Of a DNA stretch of 64,000 nucleotides, positions 56,615-64,000 are shown piece after piece. Position numbers and translations under genes: made by a program. The first letter of the stretch is position 1. Each line of letters opens with the position of its first letter. Origin of the DNA: Bubalus kerabau (lineage: Eukaryota > Chordata > Mammalia > Artiodactyla > Bovidae); the NCBI RefSeq assembly GCF_029407905.1, contig NC_073628.1, positions 19,621,501 through 19,685,500 on the forward strand. Reading direction: 5' to 3'. The notes under the pieces are model-generated. The model had not been told where the DNA came from. It did no database searches and saw only the letters and a program-made list of their open reading frames with translations.

Positions 56615-57052
56615 AATACAAATCCAAACTATAATGAAGTATCACCTCACACTGGTCAGAATGGCCATCATCAAAAAAAAATCTGTAAACGATAAATGCT
56701 GGAGAGGGTGTGGAGAAAAGGGAAAGCTCTTACACTGTTGGTTGGAATGCAAATCGATACAGCCACTATGGAGAATCGTATAGGTTCCTTAAAGAACTAA
56801 AAATAGAGCTACCATATGACCCAGCCATCCTACTTCTGGGTAGATACCTGAAAACTATAATTTCAAAAGATACATACAACCCGATGTTCACTGAAGCACT
56901 ATTTACATTAGCCAAGACATGGAAGCAAGCTAAATGTCCATCAACAGAGGAATGAATAAAGAAGATGTGGTATGTATATACAATGAAATATTACTCAGCC
57001 ATAAAAGGAATGAAATTTTGCCATTTGCAGAGACATGAATGGACCTAGAGAC

Positions 57053-58985
57053 CATCAAAAAAGCAAAATGACTGTCTGGAGAGGCCTTACAAAATAGCTG
57101 TGAAAAGAAGAGAAGCGAAAAGCAAAGGAGAAAAGGAAAGATATAAGCATCTGAATGCAGAGTTCCAAAGAATAGCAAGAAGAGATAAGAAAGCCTTCCT
57201 CAGTGATCAATGCAAAGAAATAGAGGAAAACAACAGAATGGGAAAGACTAGAGATCTCTTCAAGAAAATTAGAGATACCAAGGGAACATTTCATGCAAAG
57301 ATGGGCTCGATAAAGGACAGAAAAGGTATGGACCTAACAGAAGCAGAAGATATCAAGCAGAGGTGGCAAGAATACACAAAAGAACTGTACAAAAAATATC
57401 TTCATGTCCCAGATAATCACGATGGTATGATCACTGACCTAGAGCCAGACATCCTGGAATGTGAAGTCAATGCTTAGAAATGCTTAGAATGCTTAGAAAG
57501 CATCACTACGAACAAAGCTAGTGGAGGTGATGGAATTCCAGTTGAGCTATTTCAAATCCTGAAAGATGATGCTGTGAAAGTGCTGCACTCAATATGCCAG
57601 CAAATTTGGAAAACTCAGCAGTGGCCACAGGACTGGAAAAGGGCAGTTTTCATTCCAATCCCAAAGAAAGGCAATGCCAAAGAATGCTCAAACTACCACA
57701 CAATTGCACTCATCTCACATGCTAGTAAAGTAATCCTCAAAATTCTCCAAGCCAGGCTTCAGCAATATGTGAACCGTGAACTTCCTGATGTTCAAGCTGG
57801 TTTTAGAAAAGGTGAGGAACCAGAGATCAAATTGCCAGCATCCACTGGATCATGGAAAAAGCGAGAGAGTTCCAGAAAACATCTATTTCTGCTTTAGTGA
57901 CTATGCCAAAGCCTTTGATTGTGTGGATCACAATAAACTGTGGAAAATTCTGAAAGAGATGGGAATACCAGACCACCTGACCTGCCTCTTGAGAAATCTG
58001 TATGCAGGTCAGGAAGCAACAGTTAGAACTGGACATGGAATAACAGACTGGTTCCAAATAGGAAAAGGAGTTCATCAAGGCTGTATATTGTCACCCTGCT
58101 TACTTAACTTATATGCAGAGTACATCATGAGAAATGCTGGACTGGAAGAAACACAAGCTGGAATCAAGATTGCCGGGAGAAATATCAATAACCTCAGCTA
58201 TGCAGATGATACCACCCTTATGGCAGAAAGTGAAAAGGAACTAAAAATCCTCTTGATGAAAGTGAAAGTGGAGAGTGAAAAAGTTGGCTTAAGGCTCAAC
58301 ATTCAGAAAACGAAGATTCATGGCATCCGGTCCCATCACTTCATGGGAAATAGATGGGGAAACAGTGGAAACAGTGTCAGACTTTATTTTTTTGGGCTCC
58401 AAAATCACTGCAGATCGTGACTGCAGCCATGAAATTAAAAGACACTTACTCCTTGGAAGGAAAGTTATGTCCAGCCTAGATAGCATATTGAAAAGCAGAG
58501 ACATTACTTTGCCAACAAAGGTTCATCTAGTCAAGGCTATGGTTTTTCCTATGGTCATGTATGGAAGTGACAGTTGGACTGTGAAGAAGGCTGAGTGCTG
58601 AAGAATTGATTCTTTTGAACTGTGGTATTGGAGAAGACTCTTGAGAGTCCCTTGGACTGCAAGGAGATCCAACCAGTCCATCCTAAAGGAGATCAGCCCT
58701 GGGTGTTCTTTGGAAGGAATGATGCTAAAGCTGAAACTCCAGTACTTTGGCCACCTCATGTGAAGAGTTGACTCATTGGAAAAGACTCTGATGCTGGGAG
58801 GGATTGGGGGCAAGAGGAGAAGGGGACGACAGAGAATGAGATGGCTGGATGGCATCACTGACTCGATGGACGTGAGTCTGAGTGAACTCTGGGAGTTGGT
58901 GATGGACAGGGAGGCCTGGCGTACTGCGATTCATGGGGTTGCAAAGAGTCGGACATGACTGAGCGACTGAACTGAACTGAACTGA
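57053..58985 (+). mobile_element. BovB LINE, longest copy in window, with reverse-transcriptase ORF remnants
   Basis: RTE-clade LINE inserted in the L1. It starts within the ORF (AATGACTGTCTGGAGAGGCC) and reaches the 3' tail ACTGAACTGAACTGAA. RT landmarks: IPIPKKGNAKECSNYHTIAL, DYAKAFDCVDHNKLWKIL, GVHQGCILSPCLLNLYAEY and the catalytic YADDTTLMAES (about 58199-58231). One open stretch of 214 codons (57776-58420) covers the palm. Frameshifts near 57470, 57890 and 58310 and stops near 58602 and 58762 inactivate it. No endonuclease domain remains, so it is 5'-truncated. Confidence 0.96.
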
Positions 58986-59357
58986 AGTCAGAAAGAGAAG
59001 AACAAATATTTATATTAACACATATATGTGGAATCTAGAAAAATGGTACAGATGAACCTAGTTGCAAAGCAGAAGGAGCAATAGACGTAGAGAACAAACA
59101 TATGGACACCAAGGGGGGAAAGGGGCTGAACTGGGATGAATTGAATTGGGAGATTGGGATTGACATATATACACTACTATGTATAAAATAGACAACTAAT
59201 GAGAACATACTGTATAGCACAGGGAATTCTACTCAATGCTCAGTGGTGACAAAGAGGCGATAAATGGATGTGTATGGCTGATTCACTTTGCTGTACAGCA
59301 GAAACTAACACAACATTGCAAAGCAACTAAACTCCAATTGAAAGAAAAAAATAAAAG

Positions 59358-60107
59358 AATGTGGCCTTCATCAGAGGGAGCTCTGATGAAATGTCCTCTC
59401 CTAGCTCTGAGTTTGCTGAGATTAAACTTGGGCTCAGACCAGCCAGTGGGGGTTGATGGCCCAGGAAGGATTATGATAAGCAAGGGGTTAGGGACAGGAA
59501 GGAGGGGGGTGTGTCGGAATTTGGGATAATTGAATTTGCTGTGCAGCCAGCACAATTATGACCAGGGTCATCTGCTGCTGCATCGTTGATTGTAAATCAG
59601 CTAAGACCAGGAAATTCCACCATTAGGCCAATCTTTCCATTTTTTCTCAAGAGACCAAGAAGCTTGAAGATTTCACTAGGGATGGTTTTTATGTTCTAAA
59701 GATACAGACACTGTGTAAACTAAATGTTTTTACACTAAGCTTATTAAACTCATGTCCTGGAAACCAAGTGTTTGTCCCTCTATCTTTTTGTCTCAGTTTC
59801 TCCCAGGAAATCCAGCAGACACTCATAATTAAAGGACATCCATCCATCCACCATGATTACCCAAAATGTTGGAGTGGGGAAAGTCTTCCTCCAGGGAACT
59901 CCTCCGTGTGCCATAGTTTTGACTCCAGGTTCCCTTCCATAAGCAAGATATAACTTATATGCACATTGAATGCAAATATGATGTTTATGGCACCTTGAAA
60001 GTTTTCTGGAAACTCTGCAAATACTCAGGGTTTCCTTCTTGGACTTAGCCAGAACCCACAGAGGTGAAGAGCTTGTATCTTTAGGAATACCATCTTCTGA
60101 GGTTGAA
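59358..60107. other. Unique intergenic DNA
   Basis: No gene or clear repeat recognised. Confidence 0.4.
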
Positions 60108-60640
60108 GTTCCTTAGAAGAAAAGCTACGACAAACCTAGACAGAATATTAAAAGCAGAGACATCACTTTGCCAACAAAGGTCCATATAGTCAAAGAGATG
60201 GTTATCCCAGTAGTCATGTTCGGATGTAAGAGCTGGACCATAGAGAAGGCTGAACACTGAAGAACTGATACTTTCAAGTTGTGGTGCTGGAGAATACTCT
60301 CGAGAGTCTGTTGGATAGCGAGCAGATCAAACCAGTCAATCATAAAGGAAATCAACCCTGCATATTCACTGGAAGGACTGATGCTGAAGCTGAAGCTCCA
60401 ATACTTTGGCCACTTGATGGGAAGAACTGACTCATTAGAAAAGACCTTGATGCTGGGAAAGATTGAAGGCAGGAGGAGAAGGGGGCGACAGAGGATGAGA
60501 TGGTTGGATGGCATCACCGACTCAATCGATATGAGTTTGAGCAAACTGTGGGAGACAGTGAAGGACAGGTAAGCCTGGCATGCTGCAGTCCATGGGGTCG
60601 CAAAGAGTCCGAAATGAGTTAGTGACTGAACAATAGCAAT
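60108..60640 (+). mobile_element. BovB 3' portion
   Basis: Sense: TTTGCCAACAAAGGTCCATA, CAGTAGTCATGTTCGGATGT, GATGAGATGGTTGGATGGCA, ending AGTTAGTGACTGAACAATAG. The BovB ORF end is broken by stops. Confidence 0.95.
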
Positions 60641-60975
60641 ATATATACATATATGTGCATATATACATATTCCTTTACATATCCTTTTCCATTCTGGTTT
60701 ATCACAGCATATTGAATGTAGTTCCCTGTGATATATAGTAGGACCTTGTAATTTATCCATCCTATATATACTAGCTTGCGTCTGCTAATCCCAACTCCCA
60801 ATCCTTCCCTCTGCCACCCGCCTTCCCCTTGGCAACCACACATCTGTTCTCTATGTCTGTGGGTCTGTTTCTGTTTCATAGATATGTTCATTGGTGTCCT
60901 ATTGTAAATTCCACATAGAAGTGATATCATATGGTATTTGTCTTTCCCTTTCTGACTGTATTTTCTTGGTTCTGT
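60641..60975 (-). mobile_element. L1 3'-end fragment
   Basis: Antisense: TTCCATTCTGGTTTATCACA, TATAGTAGGACCTTGTAATT, CCCCTTGGCAACCACACATC, TCATTGGTGTCCTATTGTAA-type wording, preceded by a TATACATA microsatellite. Confidence 0.88.
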
Positions 60976-61737
60976 TTCTCTGGAGACTCACACAGCAAAT
61001 GTACGTCTACAGAATTCTATGTGTGTGGACACGGTGTTTATGCATGTATACACACAGGCTTCCAAGTTCTGTCTATTAGAGAGGACCTGGAAGCAAAAAC
61101 GCTGCAGTAGCATTGAGCAGATTCAGCACCCCGATATTGACTTCTGAATAGCATTTTCCGCTAAAAAGAGCCAGTGATCCTTGGAGAAGGTACTGACTCC
61201 AAAGCTGAAACTGGGAGCCCCAAATATGTGGTTGCTTGAGAAAGATTGAGAGGAACACATCAAGGAACACAGAGGCCAATGTGAATGGTGTCTTACTCAG
61301 ACAATGTAATCATCAAAATAAATAGGAACTATCATACCCACTGAGTAAAATAGAAAACACCAGACTTTAGAGATACATGAGTGAATCCACTGATGTCTGA
61401 TGATGAATGGCATATTTATGTAATTTCAAAGTACCTCCCCGCAAGATAGTTAATGACAAAGGGGGAAAGTGTAACTTTACAATGGAGAAGATTGATAGAC
61501 ACCATCCCTTAGTCACATCATGGAAATGAACATCGTCAACCCTGGGGTAAATATCTGTGATGTCAGAGATGCCTAGGCTACATCTAATCATGAAGAAATG
61601 CCAGACAGCCCCAGATTGAGGACCATTCTGCAAAACAGCTAGCCTGTAATAGTCAAAGTTGTCAGAGTCCTGGAAGTTAAGGAAAGTTGGGAGTATCCCA
61701 GACTAAAGGTATGTGATAGCTAAATACAATATGTGAT
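60976..61737. other. Unique intergenic DNA
   Basis: No gene or clear repeat recognised. Confidence 0.4.
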
Positions 61738-62000
61738 TTTTAAATTTTAAAAAAATTTTTATTATTGGAGTATAATCGCTTTACAATGTTGTGTTAGTTT
61801 CTGCTGTACAACAAAGTGAATCAGCTATATGTACACATATGTCCCCTCCCTCCCACTTCCCCATCCCCCCACCCCTCTAGGTCATCACAGAACAGACGCT
61901 TTCCAGCAGTTTCACACTAGCTCTCTGTGTTACACATGGTGGTGTGTATATATCAATGCTACTCTCCCAATGCAGTGTGTAATTCGGAGGGAGATCCTTT
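61738..62000 (-). mobile_element. L1 3'-end fragment
   Basis: Antisense: ATTGGAGTATAATCGCTTTA, CAATGTTGTGTTAGTTTCTG, CTGTACAACAAAGTGAATCA, then CCCTCCCTCCCACTTCC. Confidence 0.85.
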
Positions 62001-62980
62001 TGCAAAGGACTAGACACTCTTAGATGGTTCCCTGAAAATGTTCTTTGCGCTGTCCCAGCTTATTTGTAAGTTAGTGACTGTTACAAACTTTTACTCTTTT
62101 ATGGTTAAAAAAAGATATGCTTGTAACTGGTGAAAAAAAAGAGAGAGGTGTGATTTACCCCTCTGTCTTAGGATGGCAGAGAAGAGACCAGAGTTTTGAG
62201 TGACACAGGGGGACTGCTCATCAACCAAGACAGTATCTGGCATTTCTGTAGGTCTTTTCAACATATGGAGTATTTTCTGTTACTCATACTTAACTCTTAT
62301 GATAACCTTGCGTGGCTGTGGCTATAATCATTGTACAGATGGAAGTCAGGCTCAAAGACAGTAGTTATAATTAGTGTGGTGGAAATGCTGGGTTTATGTC
62401 CAAATTCTCCCGACTCCATCCCTGGTTTTTACATATTCACTCAGCATATAGTTAATGACCAATTGCCGTGTGGTCAGGAAGGCAGCAAACGAAACAGTCT
62501 CTTCTCAGGAGCTGAGAGGCTCTTTGGGTCTGCAAAAAAATCTGGATCCAAGCTTACTAGGAATGAAATCCCAGCTCCCAGCCTCTGTTTCTTAGCTCAT
62601 TTGAAAACCCAACCCAGCATTTCTGACAAAGTGCATTTTTAGCATTCCTTCACAACAGTGTCAGCTTATTTGCAGCGTCCTGCCGCTTGGAAGCCTGGTG
62701 GGCTGACTGTAGGTGTACACGGAACCAGTGAAAGGGGGAAGCCCACATGGGACGCGATGAGGACTGGGGATGAGAAAACCCGGTTTACTCCCACTTTTCA
62801 TGCATTTGGACAATGCCTTTCTGACTGTAAAACAAAATCCATACTGTATAGAACTTCCTCCTAAACAGAGTGCTTACTGATTACCAAGGACTGAATAACA
62901 GTTCTTGGAAAAACATAACAAATACTAACAGATAACAGTGTCTATGTATCTGTATACATAAACAGTGTTTATGTATGTGT
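62001..62980. other. Intergenic DNA with MIR-like relic
   Basis: A sense MIR-like stretch at about 62240-62430 (ACTTAACTCTTATGATAACC, TTGTACAGATGGAAGTCAGG). No gene recognised. Confidence 0.45.
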
Positions 62981-62984
62981 ATAT

Positions 62985-63032
62985 ATACATATGTGTGTAT
63001 GTATATAATATATATTATATATATATATACAG
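62985..63032. repeat. TA-rich microsatellite
   Basis: Imperfect TATG/TATA units grading into pure TA. Confidence 0.9.
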
Positions 63033-63350
63033 TAAGTCCCCTAGATCCGAACCTTCAACTTGTGAACTTTCAAAGATGTGAAGGTGCGTTTGCATGTCCA
63101 GTCTCGTAAGGTGATTCACATGCCTGCATCCTCTACAAGTGGTTGTGCTTTTGTGTATTCACTATAGAGTACTGTATGGAGCACGGTAGTACAGAGTCTT
63201 TATTTCAAGTCCAGGATGTTCAGAAGCAAGTGGAAAAAACGGTGGTATATAGCTGGTTGTGTTAGTTGGGTATCTAGGCTAACTCTCTTGTGCTTATGAA
63301 AAAAATTAGACTTAATGTGCTGTCAGCATGGAACTCATTTGGATATAGGG
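63033..63350 (+). mobile_element. Possible ancient DNA transposon relic
   Basis: Starts CAGTAAGTCCCCTAGATCCG, a wording like the termini of some mammalian Tigger/MER-type elements, and later has GTTAGTTGGGTATCTAGGCT. No right terminus identified. Confidence 0.3.
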
Positions 63351-63411
63351 TACTTACTCTACTTTTTATATAAAATAATATTTAATAAAAATATTATATA
63401 TGTATATGATT

Positions 63412-63631
63412 ATGGGCTTCTCAGGTGGCACTGTTGGTAAAGAACTGTCTGTCAGTGGAAGAGATACAAGGGACATAGGTTCAATCCCTGAGTCAGGACG
63501 ATCCCTTGGAGGAGGGCCGGGCAAACCCACTCCAGTATTCTTGCCTGGAGAATCCCATGGACAAAGGAGACCGGTGGGCTACAGTCCATGGGGTCGCAAA
63601 GAATTGGACACAATTGAGCAACTTAGCAAGT
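63412..63631 (+). mobile_element. Bov-tA SINE, near full length
   Basis: Sense: GGGCTTCTCAGGTGGCACTG to GACACAATTGAGCAACTTAG. Confidence 0.93.
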
Positions 63632-63680
63632 ATATCTATATCTATATCTATATCTATACACACACACACACACACATACA
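63631..63680. repeat. (TATATC)n followed by (CA)n microsatellite
   Basis: Hexanucleotide TATATC units (63631-63657) pass into CA units at the tail of the SINE, a usual place for microsatellite birth. Confidence 0.93.
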
Positions 63681-63689
63681 TTTTGTACA

Positions 63690-63860
63690 GTATTTTATAA
63701 AGGGTTTTTCATGTGTATCATCTAACACCTCACAGGAATTCTGGTGGGAGATATTACTTAGCTCTCCGATTCGTAGGTGGGGATAAGTTGCGTGGTAGGT
63801 AGAAGGGTCAGAATTTGAACCCAGGGCCTCTGGAGTTACATCCCTGGTCACTCATCTGCC
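63690..63860 (+). mobile_element. MIR SINE
   Basis: Sense: TTTCATGTGTATCATCTAAC, GTCAGAATTTGAACCCAGGG, CCTCTGGAGTTACATCCCTG. Confidence 0.7.
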
Positions 63861-64000
63861 TAAATCGCCTCTCTCCTCCCACTAACAAAACATACAAGGT
63901 AATGGTTAAAATCCAGAGTGCTAGTTGAGCAATGATAGGTGAGTGGTCTCTCTGGAAACTTTTTCAGCTTCCCCCTAGAGCTTGTAAGCAAAGTGTAAAT

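Larger units (their letters stand above)
56355..59357 (+). mobile_element. L1 LINE 3' region, interrupted twice
   Basis: Sense L1 wording: GATGGCCAAGAGGCACATGA, AGAATGGCCATCATCAAAAA, CCATATGACCCAGCCATCCT, AGACATGAATGGACCTAGAG. After the BovB it resumes with GTCAGAAAGAGAAGAACAAA, GCACAGGGAATTCTACTCAA and CAGAAACTAACACAACATTG. A Bov-tA sits at 56403-56614 and BovB at about 57053-58985. Confidence 0.92.

Noticed and set aside
57776..58420. Reverse-transcriptase-like protein as a host gene
   Set aside because: It is the BovB LINE ORF: broken by frameshifts, 5'-truncated and lacking the endonuclease domain.
40200..64000. FLI1 coding exon (ETS domain) expected on the - strand
   Set aside because: No ETS-domain frame is visible; the 3' end of FLI1 is probably just beyond the right edge.

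Overview
The window is nuclear DNA from a ruminant, almost certainly a bovid (cattle, sheep, goat or close relative). This follows from dozens of ruminant-specific retroposons: BovB (RTE-clade) LINE pieces, Bov-tA and BOV-A2 SINEs that share the BovB 3' tail, and older tRNA-derived CHR-type cetartiodactyl SINEs. L1, MIR, L2 and MER5-like relics form the older mammalian layer. There are no operons, prokaryotic genes or CRISPR arrays. Reading frames are short except one.

The only protein-coding gene I can support is KCNJ1 (ROMK, Kir1.1), the apical inward-rectifier K+ channel of the kidney thick ascending limb and collecting duct, on the + strand. Its large core exon holds the complete 372-residue ROMK2 frame (ATG 37556 to TAA 38674), with all expected Kir1.1 signature residues. 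About 2.7 kb upstream, a 38-39 nt stretch (34785/34786-34823) followed by a consensus GTAAGT donor matches the ROMK1-specific N-terminal exon. In this genome the initiator position reads GTG rather than ATG, and a good splice acceptor ends exactly there. The start codon is therefore either lost or assembled across a splice junction. The 3' UTR probably runs to an ATTAAA near 40182 and contains two antisense SINEs.

Layout: 1-34.7 kb is non-coding and probably includes KCNJ1 5' introns and non-coding exons I cannot place. It holds BovB copies at 2.2-3.9, 15.1, 16.3, 26.7-27.8 and 33 kb, a possible decayed processed pseudogene near 12.5-13.8 kb and a CTCF-like site at 27.9 kb. KCNJ1 occupies 34.8-40.2 kb. 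From 40.2 to 64 kb is intergenic. By comparison with the mammalian order KCNJ5 - KCNJ1 - FLI1, the right edge should lie close to the 3' end of FLI1 (on the - strand), but no FLI1 coding exon is visible. This right part holds a motif-dense unique element at 41.95-42.3 kb, a perfect-consensus CTCF motif at 47.35 kb, a CpG-island-like block with an adjoining unique element at 53.4-54.2 kb, and a BovB inserted into an L1 at 56.6-59.4 kb.

Nested insertions with intact target-site duplications give a readable relative chronology: MIR, L2, L1 and CHR are older, and Bov-tA, BOV-A2 and BovB are younger. All functional readings of non-coding elements are inference from motifs. Repeat edges are by eye and may be off by 10-20 bp.
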